Source: Candidatus Poribacteria bacterium
GTDB taxonomy: Bacteria; Poribacteria; WGA-4E; WGA-3G
Assembly (NCBI GenBank): GCA_009841255.1
Contig: VXMD01000081.1
Span: forward strand, 38,599-102,598
Direction: 5' to 3'
Length of the DNA stretch: 64,000 nt
The notes beneath the pieces are model-generated. The model was not told the origin of the DNA and made no database searches. It saw only the letters and a program-made list of their open reading frames with translations. Shown piece by piece: positions 36,027 through 45,549 of this stretch (position 1 is the stretch's first letter; the number at the start of each line of letters is the position of its first letter). The position numbers and the translations under genes are program-made.

Positions 36027-37217
36027 TCAATTGTTCCACAATATATATATCGGACGGCCGCTGGAACCGATGTGTCCTTTTAGGCGTATAGGGCGGGTGA
36101 GCGTCCGACGGGTACCGTCTACGGAGACACATTCAAGCTGATAGTAGTAAACGACATTCCATTCCGCAGTCGTATCGGTGTAGGTGTAGGATTGCTGCTC
36201 GTTGGTTGTGCCTGCACCAGGGATCATTGCCGCGTTGATGATCTTGGACTCCCCGTCACGTTGCTTACTCCGCTTGATGAAGAATCCAGCGTTTTTCAAC
36301 TCCGCTTGGGTTGTCCATGTAATCACGACTGCCCCGGTCTGCTTATCGCGTGCCGGACGGAAGTGGGTGAGTTCAACAGGCGAATCAACAGGCAAAGGAT
36401 TATCTACGCGATACCCCGGCGTGCCGTGATCGCCGTAGTGCCCGTAGTAGATTATGCCTCGTATATACCGAGTGCTTTTTTCTGTGGCAAGTTCCCATCC
36501 GTCTGCCCTTGTGCCATCAGACGTGTCGTTACCTTTATACGCTCGGATGATAGAACTCCGTTGGTTTACCTCAATCAACGGAAGTTTTCCTTCGATTAAT
36601 GGAAGTTTCCATTCAGATATTGTACCAAGGTTGCCGGCGATGTCGCTTGGCGTCTTTCGCTCTGTTTTCGTGGCAGTCGGTGCTGTGAGAATGATTTTGA
36701 AGGCAGTTTGGCTCAGAAGACGATAGCCTGGTGGGCCGCCGATGAGGTCTTTTAGGATAACGATGCTGTCTGCTTGGAGGTCACCCTTTGTCTCTCCAAC
36801 GCCAGAATTGTGTCCCGGTTCAGTCACAAGTAGCAAGACTTGGCCGGCATTGAGTATCTTCGCGCCTAAAGTGAAGGTGAGTTTGGTGGCGAGGACAGTC
36901 GTATCTTCTGGGTGGTTTTCAATTGTAACTTCCCATCCTTCAAGGCTGACCCTTCGTGCGCTTCTGTTGTGAAGTTCAATCCACTGCGGAAGTTTGTCGG
37001 TGCTGGTAATGTACATGATTTCACTGATAACGATGTCATTCTTGGCAGCTGCTGGAACGATATCATCTTCGCGGGCTGATTCCGATGTTTGTGGTTTTAG
37101 CTTTTGTGGAACGACAGTCTCAGGAACCAAGGCGTCTGCAGTGCCTTGGAGACTGAATGTCAACAGCAGTGTTATGGATATGCTAAGGACAAGCCTTTGT
37201 CTCATCAAGCATTTCAT
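36027..37217 (-). CDS. secreted lamin-tail-domain protein
   Basis: 396 residues. A signal peptide (LVLSISITLLLTFSLQGTADA) is followed by a lamin-tail domain (NDIVISEIMYITSTDKLPQW, then IELHNRSARRVSLEGW). A fibronectin/Reg_prop-like beta region ends the protein (VVITWTTQAELKNAGFFIKR, a pattern common in surface proteins of Bacteroidota and Poribacteria). The lamin-tail domain is a bacterial surface-protein module of unknown ligand. The ATG follows GGAG. Between the domains the short segment KLPLIE occurs twice in a row. Confidence 0.82.
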   Translation of the reverse strand: MKCLMRQRLVLSISITLLLTFSLQGTADALVPETVVPQKLKPQTSESAREDDIVPAAAKNDIVISEIMYITSTDKLPQWIELHNRSARRVSLEGWEVTIENHPEDTTVLATKLTFTLGAKILNAGQVLLLVTEPGHNSGVGETKGDLQADSIVILKDLIGGPPGYRLLSQTAFKIILTAPTATKTERKTPSDIAGNLGTISEWKLPLIEGKLPLIEVNQRSSIIRAYKGNDTSDGTRADGWELATEKSTRYIRGIIYYGHYGDHGTPGYRVDNPLPVDSPVELTHFRPARDKQTGAVVITWTTQAELKNAGFFIKRSKQRDGESKIINAAMIPGAGTTNEQQSYTYTDTTAEWNVVYYYQLECVSVDGTRRTLTRPIRLKGHIGSSGRPIYILWNN

Positions 37218-37466
37218 GGAAAAATACTCCGCTTCATTTCCAAGTTATCCAACTCACGTTATTATAACTGACATCTGTCGTCGCGTCAAGCTGTCTTGTA
37301 GAAGGAAATTCCGATTTCCGACACTTCACTTCATGCTTACCTTTAGTTGTAAACTGTTTCGCTTTTCTTGAAAAAATGTGAATTTCGCGAAAAATCGAAG
37401 GTTAAATATTCTTAGGGAAAATTCTATAGGGGTTTTAGCAATACGGATATATCATCCCTAAGAGAT

Positions 37467-37496
37467 TTGACATTTCCCTACAGAATGTGTTACAAT
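37467..37496 (+). promoter_or_regulatory. promoter upstream of the DUF5916 gene
   Basis: A perfect TTGACA, an 18-base spacer, then TACAAT. It lies 284 bases upstream of the start codon. Confidence 0.7.
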
Positions 37497-37516
37497 ACTT
37501 AACATAAATAAATTCC

Positions 37517-37636
37517 ATGCAGGATTATCAAATGTTTTATCTGTCGCTTACCACGTTGATACATTGCACCTTCACCGGTTTTGGTATGATGCTGATTGCT
37601 ATTTTATGTATCGCGCAGGGGTGGGGTTATCGGTAG
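37517..37636 (+). CDS. possible 39-residue membrane leader peptide
   Basis: It begins MQDYQMFYLSLTTLIHCTFT and continues as one hydrophobic helix (FGMMLIAILCIAQ), ending in GWGYR. It starts about 15 bases after the predicted transcription start and has no clear ribosome site. It may be a leader peptide, a small membrane protein or chance. Confidence 0.3.
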   Translation: MQDYQMFYLSLTTLIHCTFTGFGMMLIAILCIAQGWGYR

Positions 37637-37668
37637 CAGGTAAAACGGTTTCCAAGTTACACACTATA

Positions 37669-37724
37669 ACGCCCATCACTGAAGGTCATGAAAGCAAGGT
37701 TTCGGTGAGGGTGTTTTCTTTTTT
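37669..37724 (+). terminator. terminator-like hairpin in the leader (possible attenuator)
   Basis: Arms 37669-37683 and 37701-37714 pair over 14 positions with one bulged A and two G-U pairs. The loop is 17 bases, followed by a T-rich run (TTTTCTTTTTT). It lies between the promoter and the gene on the same strand. Confidence 0.55.
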
Positions 37725-37779
37725 AAACGACAAGAAAATATCACGTTTATAGGTAAAAAACTTTAAAAGAGGAGAAAAG

Positions 37780-39930
37780 ATGCGTTACGGAACGGTTCTT
37801 TTAATACTCACCCTGATTGCAGCAGCGAGTTTAGATCTCGAAGCCAGCAAGGAAATTAGACCCCTGTTCACCCAAGATACACTCGAAATTGACGGACATC
37901 TCAACGAGGTAGATTGGGCGCGGGCACAGGTCATCGATGACTTTACCCAGCAATCCCCCGATGAGGGGCAACCGAGTACCGAACGCACTGAGGTTCGCAT
38001 GCTGTATAGCGCGGAGAAACTTTATATCGGATTTGAGTGTTACGACTCCGAACCTGAAAAGGTCGTTGCCAACGAAATGCGGCGCGACGGACGGCTTTGG
38101 CAAAATGATAACGTTTACGTGATGCTGGACACCTACGGTGATAAAAGGCAATGCGTCTTTTTCCGAACAAATGCGCTCGGGGCATTATCAGATACTGCCG
38201 TTACGGACGGCGGCGAAAATCTTAACGGAAGCTGGGACTGTATCTGGGAGGCTGCAGGACGACGACACGATAAAGGCTGGACAGTTGAGATCGCGATCCC
38301 GTTCAATCAGTTACGGTTCAAAAAAGGCGATTCGATGGTGTGGGGCGTGAATTTTGGACGCAATATCGCGCGGAAGAATGAAACGACACAATGGATACAG
38401 GTCCCTCGAAGTGAGAGTTGGCCCGGCACCTATCACCCGACGTATCAAGGCAAGCTGATTGGATTACAAGGGATCACCTCACCCTCATATTTTGATATGA
38501 AGCCGTATCTGCTCGGTGGCTTGGCGAGGAATCTCGACGACACGAAGTGGCAACGGACGACCGAACGCGATCTCGGCTTAGACATGAAATACGGGGTGAC
38601 ATCGAACCTGACCCTGGATTTGACGGTGAACACCGATTTCGCACAGGTAGAAGCCGATCAAGAGGAGGTTAACCTCACACGTTTCAGTCTCTTTTTTCCG
38701 GAACGGCGCGAGTTCTTCCTTGAGGGCAGTGGACTCTTCGCCTTTGGCGCGGGCATCGGAGATTTCGGTCCTCCGCCCCTGTCGGTCTTCTACAGCCGGC
38801 GTATCGGCATTGAAGACGACAGGCAGGTTCGGCTGCTCGGTGGCGGTAAACTGACGGGAAAAGTCGGAGCATACAGTGTGGGTGCGCTCAATATGACAAC
38901 CGCCGCCTCAGAAGCATCGCCGCTGACGAACTTCTCTGTGCTAAGGATGCAGCGCGATATTCTCAGCGATTCGAGTGTCGGTTTCATTCTCACCAACCGG
39001 CAGAGCGACCTCGGTGCGTATCATCGGAACGGCGGGGTAGACCTATTTTTTCGACCTCACGATCAGTGGCGGATGCGGGCAATGACCGTTGGAAGTTGGT
39101 CTCCAGATCCAGACGAGCGCGATGTCGCATGGTATCTCTCAAACGACTGGCGCAACGACTCTTTTCACGTTAATGCTTCTTATCTCGACATCGGTCCCCA
39201 ATTTACAAGTGAGATGGGGTTCATGCATCGACGGGACATCCGCTCGTTGATGTTGAATGCCGATTATGAAGTCCAAGTGAGACGGTATGGTGTCCGAGAT
39301 GTCGGAGCAATGCTCACTGGCAGCTACCTGTTGGACCATGACAACAGGCTTATCGGTTGGGATGTAGGCGTTGGGGGAGATATGATTTCGGAGTCCGACG
39401 ATGGACTCAACCTCGATTTCCGGCGGTTTTTCGACCGCGTTGAAGAACCTTTCAGCATCGGTGATGTTGAGATTCCCGCTGGTGATTACCAAATGAATCA
39501 GATCTCGCTGACGGCTTTCACCGAGACCAGCCGTCCGTTTGCTCTCTTCGGACAGATGGATTATGGCGATTACTTTCATGGTGACCGTGTGAGCCTCAGC
39601 ATTGAAGGTCAGTGGCGGATGACCTATCAACTCGCCGTCGAAACGCGATACCAACGCAACTGGATTAACCTGCCCGAAACCGATCTGTTCACGACAAACG
39701 TTGTCGGGACACGTGTCAGTTATGCCTTGAACACCCGTTTCTTTACCAAGTTGTACGCACAGTGGAACGACAGGGCAGAACGGGCAAGCGCGAATTTTCT
39801 GCTCAATTACATCTATCGTCCCGGTAGCGATTTTTATTTCGTGTTCGATCAGGCATGGAATGCAGCGGGCGGTTTGCAAGACCACGAATGGACAGTATTG
39901 AGCAAGTTTACCTATCTGTTCAGTTTATAG
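37780..39930 (+). CDS. DUF5916 outer-membrane protein with CBM9-like domain
   Basis: 716 residues. A signal peptide at the N-terminus is followed by a carbohydrate-binding-module-9-like beta sandwich (IDGHLNEVDWARAQVIDDF to about residue 210). A long region rich in alternating beta strands follows (TDFAQVEADQEEVNLTRFSL and FFPERREFFLEGSGLFAFG mark DUF5916), ending in Tyr-Leu-Phe-Ser-Leu as expected for an outer-membrane beta barrel. The ATG has GAGGAG nearby. It probably binds or imports a glycan, or helps degrade one, at the outer membrane. Family members are known only by sequence. Confidence 0.85.
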   Translation: MRYGTVLLILTLIAAASLDLEASKEIRPLFTQDTLEIDGHLNEVDWARAQVIDDFTQQSPDEGQPSTERTEVRMLYSAEKLYIGFECYDSEPEKVVANEMRRDGRLWQNDNVYVMLDTYGDKRQCVFFRTNALGALSDTAVTDGGENLNGSWDCIWEAAGRRHDKGWTVEIAIPFNQLRFKKGDSMVWGVNFGRNIARKNETTQWIQVPRSESWPGTYHPTYQGKLIGLQGITSPSYFDMKPYLLGGLARNLDDTKWQRTTERDLGLDMKYGVTSNLTLDLTVNTDFAQVEADQEEVNLTRFSLFFPERREFFLEGSGLFAFGAGIGDFGPPPLSVFYSRRIGIEDDRQVRLLGGGKLTGKVGAYSVGALNMTTAASEASPLTNFSVLRMQRDILSDSSVGFILTNRQSDLGAYHRNGGVDLFFRPHDQWRMRAMTVGSWSPDPDERDVAWYLSNDWRNDSFHVNASYLDIGPQFTSEMGFMHRRDIRSLMLNADYEVQVRRYGVRDVGAMLTGSYLLDHDNRLIGWDVGVGGDMISESDDGLNLDFRRFFDRVEEPFSIGDVEIPAGDYQMNQISLTAFTETSRPFALFGQMDYGDYFHGDRVSLSIEGQWRMTYQLAVETRYQRNWINLPETDLFTTNVVGTRVSYALNTRFFTKLYAQWNDRAERASANFLLNYIYRPGSDFYFVFDQAWNAAGGLQDHEWTVLSKFTYLFSL

Positions 39931-39970
39931 TGTGTGTAGGCGTAATCTTTACGCGAAAGCGGCCTTCATC

Positions 39971-39999
39971 TTGATATTTCCTATGAAATTTGCTATAAT
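39971..39999 (+). promoter_or_regulatory. promoter of the retropepsin-like gene
   Basis: TTGATA, a 17-base spacer, then a perfect TATAAT, 57 bases before the start codon at 40056. Confidence 0.7.
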
Positions 40000-40055
40000 T
40001 GCCGGAATCAATGCGACACGCAATTTCAGAATTCAACGCTAAGAGCGGAGAAAAA

Positions 40056-40469
40056 ATGAGACACACAACACAAATTGAACTCGAAAATCAATATGACTTG
40101 GTGGCAGTAAAATTAGGCGTTATGAATCCAGAAGACGTACGGCGGCTTACCGTCACGGATGCCCTTGTTGACACCGGTGCGACAGGACTCTGCTTACCGA
40201 CTTCCCTCATTGAGCAACTCGGTCTCACACCTATTGAAAGGACACGGGCCCGGACAGCTACCGGTATTATCGAGCGTCTCCTCTATTCAGAGGTCCAATT
40301 TACAATATTGGGACGAACAAGATCAATACAGGTTACCGATCTACCTGAGGGATCGCCTGTCCTCGTCGGACATATGGTATTGGAACATCTCGATCTCTGC
40401 CTCGATATAAAAGAGGGATTAATCTATAACCCCGCACATGATGGCGAATGGATTATAGAGATTCTCTGA
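40056..40469 (+). CDS. retropepsin-like (clan AA) aspartyl protease family protein
   Basis: 137 residues, the size of one clan AA monomer. The active-site signature is ALVDTGATGLCLP, and the second psi-loop is PVLVGHMVLEHLDL. Such bacterial single-domain proteins are assumed to work as dimers; their targets are unknown. The ATG at 40056 follows GGAG, whereas the open frame begins inside the promoter's -10 box. Two possible downstream partners (GNAT and dehydrogenase) follow on the same strand. Confidence 0.82.
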   Translation: MRHTTQIELENQYDLVAVKLGVMNPEDVRRLTVTDALVDTGATGLCLPTSLIEQLGLTPIERTRARTATGIIERLLYSEVQFTILGRTRSIQVTDLPEGSPVLVGHMVLEHLDLCLDIKEGLIYNPAHDGEWIIEIL

Positions 40470-40493
40470 TAAGCGGTAAGGAAGGTTACGAAT

Positions 40494-41072
40494 ATGACAG
40501 AGCAGGACAACTTCGCGAACCACAATATTTGTTTAGAAACCGAACGTTTGATACTCCGGCCATTCAAAGAGACTGATTTTGATATCGCGGTTCCCTTTTA
40601 CAACGACCCTGATTTCCTACAGGCAATGGAAGATGAACCACCGGATGAACCCATAACGAGAGACTATCTCAAAAGTGCCGGCGAATACATGAGGAAAGAC
40701 GGTTTTTTGTTCGCAATTGTGGAAAAGGTAAGTGGACGCACCATCGGTGAGGTGTGTTTGCAGTGGATGAACTTGGAACGGGGGAAAATCGAGGGTGAAA
40801 AAATAATGCGCCTCCCGATCGGGATTTGGGACAAAACCTTGTGGGGTAAAGGCTACGGAAAAGAGGTCGTCCGATGCTTGGTGGCGCACGCGTTTGAGAA
40901 ATTGGGAATTGATCGGTTCTCTCCGATGGATGTCCGTGCGGACAACACCCGCTCAAAAACGTTGTGGCAATCCCTTGGATTCACCGTTTCAAGAGAAGTG
41001 GACGACGGGAAAACGTTGGACTTTGAGATGACACGTGCAGAATATGAAAAACTTGTTCAAAGTGACACTTGA
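40494..41072 (+). CDS. RimJ/RimL-type GNAT acetyltransferase
   Basis: 192 residues. It begins with the typical LETERLILRPFKETDFD, and the acetyl-CoA loop is LWGKGYGKEVVRCLVAHAFE. VRADNTRSKTLWQSLGFTV completes the fold. The usual family acts on N-termini of ribosomal proteins or on antibiotics and small amines; the substrate here is unknown. The start lies 24 bases after the previous stop, suggesting one transcript. Confidence 0.85.
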   Translation: MTEQDNFANHNICLETERLILRPFKETDFDIAVPFYNDPDFLQAMEDEPPDEPITRDYLKSAGEYMRKDGFLFAIVEKVSGRTIGEVCLQWMNLERGKIEGEKIMRLPIGIWDKTLWGKGYGKEVVRCLVAHAFEKLGIDRFSPMDVRADNTRSKTLWQSLGFTVSREVDDGKTLDFEMTRAEYEKLVQSDT

Positions 41073-41099
41073 GCAGAATTCCAAACGGAAGGAATGTTT

Positions 41100-42452
41100 A
41101 TGTTCAGTACACAACTTGCCAAGCGCGCAGCAGAGCATAATCCGATCCGGATCGGTATCATCGGGGCGGGGAAATTTGGTGCCGGGCTGGTGGCGCAAAT
41201 CTCGCAGATGCAAGGTATGGTGGCAAGCGCAATTGCCGACATTGACTTAGGGCACGCGAAAGGCGCGTATAAAGTTAGTAATGTCGCGTCCGACGCGATT
41301 CAACGGGTAGGAAACGTTAACACGCTAAACGATGCGATCCGCAGCGATAAACGGGCAATTACTGAGGATGGGATGCACATTATCCAGTCGGATCTGATTG
41401 ATGTGGTTGTCGAAGCCACCGGTATTCCCGAAGTCGGCGCGCGGATGGCGTACCATACCCTGATGCATAAAAAACATCTGGTGATGGTTAACGTCGAAAC
41501 CGATGTTACTGTCGGTCCGTTTCTGAGACGCTTGGCGGACAATGCGGGGGTCGTCTATACGCTTGTTGATGGGGATCAGCCCGGCGTGACGATGAACATG
41601 GTTGAGTGGGCAAAAACACTCGGTTTTGAAATTGTTGCTGCTGGACGCGGCACCGTGTTCTATGACGATGACCGTATCGGGATACCAGATACCGTCCCGC
41701 AGCGATTCGGGTTTAGTCAGGAACATATTGAGCGTCGCACAATTAACTTCAAGATGTTCAATTCGTTCCGGGATGGATCGAAAGCGCAGATTGAGATGAC
41801 CTCGTTGGCAAACATGGCAGGGCTACCACCAGACGTTCGCGGTATGCACGAACCGTCAGTGAATATTGAGGACATCGCCAAAGTCTTCAGCCTTCAAGAA
41901 GAGGGCGGTATTCTAAGCCGACAAGGCGTTGTTGAACTCGCAAACAGCGTTGCGATGGATGGAAACCGAACGATGCTGGGCAACCCACTTCGGATGGGCG
42001 TGTTCGTTGTCATTCGGACGGATCACCCGTTCACGCAGGAGGATCTCGCTGGCTACAATCTGTATCCGGGTGGGAACGGGAAGAACTATCTCCTTTATCG
42101 TCCGTATCACCTTGTGGCTGTTGAAGCACCGATTTCAATTGCGAAGGCTGCGCTCTATGGACAACCGACAGGTGCGCCGCTACCAACCCCTGTTGCGGAT
42201 GTTATCACGGTTGCCAAGCGCAATTTGAAAGCCGGAGAAGTCCTTGATGGAGGTGGTGGGTATACTGTGAATGGCCTCATTGAGAAGGCGGAAGTTGCAC
42301 GTATTGAGAATTTGCTTCCCCTCGGTTTGGCTTATGACGTTAAACTCAAATGCGATGTCCCGCAAGGGGAAGCGATCTCTTATGATATGGTTGGGTTAGA
42401 CGAGGCGTCTTTCGTCCTCAAACTCCGTCGCCTTCAAGACGCAACTGTCTGA
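41100..42452 (+). CDS. NAD(P)-dependent homoserine-dehydrogenase-like oxidoreductase with SAF-like end
   Basis: About 450 residues. The N-terminal Rossmann fold (RIGIIGAGKFGAGLVAQIS) is followed by a catalytic domain (VVVEATGIPEVGARMAYHTL, LVDGDQPGVTMNMVEWAK) as in proteins annotated as SAF-domain or homoserine-dehydrogenase-like oxidoreductases. The C-terminal 90 residues (LKAGEVLDGGGGYTVNGLIE) fit the SAF fold. The ATG at 41100 is preferred over 41094 because the AAGGA is then six bases upstream. Members work on branched or phosphorylated sugar acids; the substrate is not fixed. Confidence 0.82.
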   Translation: MFSTQLAKRAAEHNPIRIGIIGAGKFGAGLVAQISQMQGMVASAIADIDLGHAKGAYKVSNVASDAIQRVGNVNTLNDAIRSDKRAITEDGMHIIQSDLIDVVVEATGIPEVGARMAYHTLMHKKHLVMVNVETDVTVGPFLRRLADNAGVVYTLVDGDQPGVTMNMVEWAKTLGFEIVAAGRGTVFYDDDRIGIPDTVPQRFGFSQEHIERRTINFKMFNSFRDGSKAQIEMTSLANMAGLPPDVRGMHEPSVNIEDIAKVFSLQEEGGILSRQGVVELANSVAMDGNRTMLGNPLRMGVFVVIRTDHPFTQEDLAGYNLYPGGNGKNYLLYRPYHLVAVEAPISIAKAALYGQPTGAPLPTPVADVITVAKRNLKAGEVLDGGGGYTVNGLIEKAEVARIENLLPLGLAYDVKLKCDVPQGEAISYDMVGLDEASFVLKLRRLQDATV

Positions 42453-42475
42453 AAGAAGGAACAGTAAAAAATAGG

Positions 42476-43492
42476 TTATGCCCACGGATCGAGCACGACT
42501 TTACCACATTCGCCTGTCGCCTGCAGTTCCCACGCTTTCTGGACTTCACGCATCGGGAAAGTGTGTGTGATAAACGTATCTATCTGTTCGGGTGAATCTT
42601 GGATCACCTTCATCAATCTTGGATAGACGCCGAGGTTGTAGTGCCAATTCCCACGTAGGACCAGCCCTTTCCGAATCATATCTCGGCTCGCCCCAAGCGG
42701 AAAATCACCACCTTCTCCAACGAACGTGACCTGTCCTTTTCTTCGGGCAGCGTCGACCATCAACCGGTGTGCTGCAGACGCGCCGGAGCAGTCCACTGCT
42801 TTGTCAACACCGATTCCGTCCGTAAAGTCTCGGATCTGATCGAGGATATCCTCATCCGTCGGATTGAAGACAACGTCTGCGCCTAACTTTTTCGCGAGGG
42901 CAGCGCGATACGGGTGGCTTTCAACACCGATAACACGCGCGCCGCGGTACCGGGCATTCACAATCCCGCCGAGTCCAACGGGACCCAGTCCAGTCACCAT
43001 GACCGTATCTAACGAATTAACTTGCATCTGCTCCATTGCACCAAATGTCGGTCCCAATCCACAGCACGCCATCCCGGCATGTGTGTAGCTCACACCTTCT
43101 GGAATTGGGGATAACAAATCTTCCATTTTGTGCAAATACTGTGCGTAAGTCGCTGAGGCGGGTTCCGTGCCGACAATCTCCTGAATGTTCCGTCCTCCGG
43201 AGCAGTGAATATGCTCACCAATCGCGCACATCTGGCACTTCCCACAGGAGTTCTGTGGCTGTACGACTACGCGGTCTCCTACTTTAACACGACCGGTTTG
43301 TGCGACTTCGACAACTTCACCCGCGGCTTCGTGTCCAAAACGGTCGCCAGTGCCTCCAGATATGAATCCTTTATACTCCGTACACATTGGGACGGCGTGA
43401 ATTTTGACAACGACGACATCTCCTGCTGCCCGAGGGTCGGGTTTATCTACCACGCCCCCCTTACCCTCACCAAACATTGCTGCAACTTGCAT
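42476..43492 (-). CDS. zinc-dependent medium-chain alcohol dehydrogenase
   Basis: 338 residues. Structural zinc cysteines are in NSCGKCQMCAIGEHIHC. The catalytic zinc site comprises the Cys in VPMCTEYKG and the His-Glu pair in FGHEAAG. The nucleotide-binding fold is VMVTGLGPVGLGG followed by the acidic VIGVES, which points to NAD. The ATG at 43492 is chosen from homology; no clear ribosome site is seen, and the frame extends to 43618 with unlikely sequence. Probably a polyol or sugar-alcohol dehydrogenase. Confidence 0.85.
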   Translation of the reverse strand: MQVAAMFGEGKGGVVDKPDPRAAGDVVVVKIHAVPMCTEYKGFISGGTGDRFGHEAAGEVVEVAQTGRVKVGDRVVVQPQNSCGKCQMCAIGEHIHCSGGRNIQEIVGTEPASATYAQYLHKMEDLLSPIPEGVSYTHAGMACCGLGPTFGAMEQMQVNSLDTVMVTGLGPVGLGGIVNARYRGARVIGVESHPYRAALAKKLGADVVFNPTDEDILDQIRDFTDGIGVDKAVDCSGASAAHRLMVDAARRKGQVTFVGEGGDFPLGASRDMIRKGLVLRGNWHYNLGVYPRLMKVIQDSPEQIDTFITHTFPMREVQKAWELQATGECGKVVLDPWA

Positions 43493-43665
43493 AAAAACGA
43501 TAAAACCGAGACGCCCCGCATCCCCAGCAAAGGCTGGCGGTATTTTATCGCGGAGAGTAAAGGTCTTCCTCCTTCTAAAATATGTTAATACCATAACACG
43601 TGTAATGAAATCCGTCAAAGTAAAATTGATGGAATCCGCTATGTCTTTTTGACCGTAAGATGGTG

Positions 43666-44415
43666 TTATTTTCGTCGTAAAAGATCGGCTAAAGGGGTAT
43701 ACGTGCTGTGTTGAGGTAGCTCCACAGTATGGGCTTTTCCGTTACGTTTAAAGAGTTTGTATGCCTTTCCATCAGGGGCGGAGGTGAGAATGCGGTAATG
43801 CTCCCCGACAATCTCAATTGCGGCGTTGTTATCACAGGCGATTCCGATCCCGCCTCGCTTCGTAATTATCTGTGAAAAACTGGGTTCTCGCTTCTCGAAG
43901 TGGTAGTGTGGGCAGTATATAGCGTTGATGAATCCGAGCCCCCTCACGCGGATATAGTCCCATTTCGGGTTGCTGGAGAAGGAACGAGAATCGCTATGTC
44001 CGTATTTAAACCAGCAGATCGCCCCGGCACTGAGACCCGATAGCACGATGCCGCGGGATGCAGCGTCCGCCAACACGGTATCTAATCCGAGCCGTCGCCA
44101 GAGTTTCATCATTTTGAATGTGTTTCCACCCCCAACATAGACAAGGTCCGAGTCCAATACGAGTGCTGACATCTCATCAAACGCTGGTGGATCTTGTGTG
44201 AGTTTGAGACTCCGCGTTTGACACCCGAGGTGTTCACCGTAATACGCCTCAAACGTCTCGATATATCCCGGGGCATCACTGCTGGCAGTTGGAATAAAGA
44301 GTGCCTTCGGCTGTGTTTTGCCGGTTAGCGCAATGATACGTCTATCAATCGCCTCGGTTTCTTGTTCACTAATTTCTCCACCACCAATTGCGACAATCTT
44401 CGGGACCCTTTCCAT
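43666..44415 (-). CDS. peptidase S51 (dipeptidase E / cyanophycinase-like)
   Basis: 249 residues. The nucleophile elbow GLSAGAICW carries the catalytic Ser. YVGGGNTFKMMKLW is the oxyanion and substrate loop typical of PepE-type S51 peptidases. The probable His is in NAIYCPHYHFE. The family cleaves aspartyl dipeptides or cyanophycin; this protein has the cytoplasmic PepE layout without a signal peptide. Confidence 0.87.
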   Translation of the reverse strand: MERVPKIVAIGGGEISEQETEAIDRRIIALTGKTQPKALFIPTASSDAPGYIETFEAYYGEHLGCQTRSLKLTQDPPAFDEMSALVLDSDLVYVGGGNTFKMMKLWRRLGLDTVLADAASRGIVLSGLSAGAICWFKYGHSDSRSFSSNPKWDYIRVRGLGFINAIYCPHYHFEKREPSFSQIITKRGGIGIACDNNAAIEIVGEHYRILTSAPDGKAYKLFKRNGKAHTVELPQHSTYTPLADLLRRK

Positions 44416-44589
44416 GAATCATCTCCTCTTGAACCTTCTTTGGTGAAAATACTTGCAAAGATGATAACAGTTTTAATCAGGGTTGTCAACCCTTCAGAAT
44501 TTCAGAATTTAACTGCATTGTCACCAACGATTGTGATAAAATAAAGAGACAAGCGGCTAAAAAAATCTGCAACTTCTTAAGGAGCGAAA

Positions 44590-45345
44590 ATGGTATCTGA
44601 AAAGACAGGTTTGACACCGGGGCAAAAAACGTTTTATCAAGAGAATGGGTATCTCATACTTGAAGGTGTTTTCTCGCAAGAAGAATGTCAGCGTTTTGTT
44701 AAACACATGGAGGACCTCCACACAGGCCGTCAGCAGCTGGAAGGGTTCTTTCAACAGGATAAATACGGTGCCCGCACCTTTAATCAGCATCTCTACGATC
44801 CCTATGTATTGGATCTGCTGATTGATCCGCGCTTGCATAAACCGCTAACGGACTGTTTTGGTGGTGAACCGGAAGGCATCCAAACGATGCATTTTTACGA
44901 GGGGTCGGAGCATCCGCTGCATCAAGACCAATATTATCTGCCGGATTGCATGTCGGCATGGATTGCGATGGTTCGTGTCGATGAAAACAATGGACCCCTG
45001 ATCGTCCAGCCCGGTTCAAATCGGGCTCGGTTGATTACGAAAAGTGATGTGCCGATGACATTGCAACCCGGGGAGACATACGAGTTACAACAGCACAACC
45101 GTTATTTCCCCGCCGTCAAACAAGTTTTCCACGAAAATGGGACCGACGCCGTTCAGGTTATGGTAAACGCTGGGGATGTAGTCCTATTTGACGGAAAGTT
45201 AATCCACGGGGGCGCGGAGATTTTGAAGCCGGGAACACGGAGACACGCCTTGGCGTGCCATTATATCCCTTACGCCTCCGAAAACTGGGAGCGCGACTGG
45301 CCCAGGTTTTCATTCGATGGCACTCAGCGGGTTCACTATCAGTGA
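44590..45345 (+). CDS. phytanoyl-CoA dioxygenase family protein (PhyH), 3
   Basis: 251 residues. Predicted iron ligands are His111 and Asp113 (PLHQDQYYL) and His206 (KLIHGGAEI), with an Arg-rich stretch after (GTRRHALACHY) for 2-oxoglutarate. The N-terminus is typical of the family (FYQENGYLILEGVFSQEEC). The ATG follows AAGGAGCGAAA. It is a single gene with no obvious partner; the gene on its left is divergent. Substrate unknown. Confidence 0.9.
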   Translation: MVSEKTGLTPGQKTFYQENGYLILEGVFSQEECQRFVKHMEDLHTGRQQLEGFFQQDKYGARTFNQHLYDPYVLDLLIDPRLHKPLTDCFGGEPEGIQTMHFYEGSEHPLHQDQYYLPDCMSAWIAMVRVDENNGPLIVQPGSNRARLITKSDVPMTLQPGETYELQQHNRYFPAVKQVFHENGTDAVQVMVNAGDVVLFDGKLIHGGAEILKPGTRRHALACHYIPYASENWERDWPRFSFDGTQRVHYQ

Positions 45346-45375
45346 AGTCGGGATAACAAAAGACAGTGATGAAAG

Positions 45376-45404
45376 TTGACATTTCGCACCTTGTGTGTTA
45401 TCCT
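45376..45404 (+). promoter_or_regulatory. promoter of the zinc protease gene
   Basis: A perfect TTGACA, a 17-base spacer, then TATCCT. The leader to the start codon is about 140 bases. Confidence 0.55.
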
Positions 45405-45549
45405 TAATGACCAAAGCTTTGGCAATTTGATAAGCCTTGGCGTTGGGAGTCCTTGAACGCCTCCAAGCGGAAAAAGACAACTAAACCGCTTACGCTGGTA
45501 ACACGCACGCGTATTTGTCTATGCAATAATGAAATAAGGAGAACAGATA

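Larger units (their letters stand above)
37218..37779 (+). promoter_or_regulatory. long leader region of the DUF5916 gene
   Basis: 562 bases without a large gene. It contains a promoter (37467-37496), a possible 39-codon leader ORF (37517-37636), a terminator-like hairpin (37669-37724) and the Shine-Dalgarno sequence of the next gene. The left 250 bases presumably hold the promoter of the divergent lamin-tail gene. Confidence 0.55.

Noticed and set aside
39139..39885. 248-codon minus-strand frame inside the DUF5916 gene
   Set aside because: An antisense shadow. The plus strand shows a clear signal peptide, CBM9-like and DUF5916 patterns.
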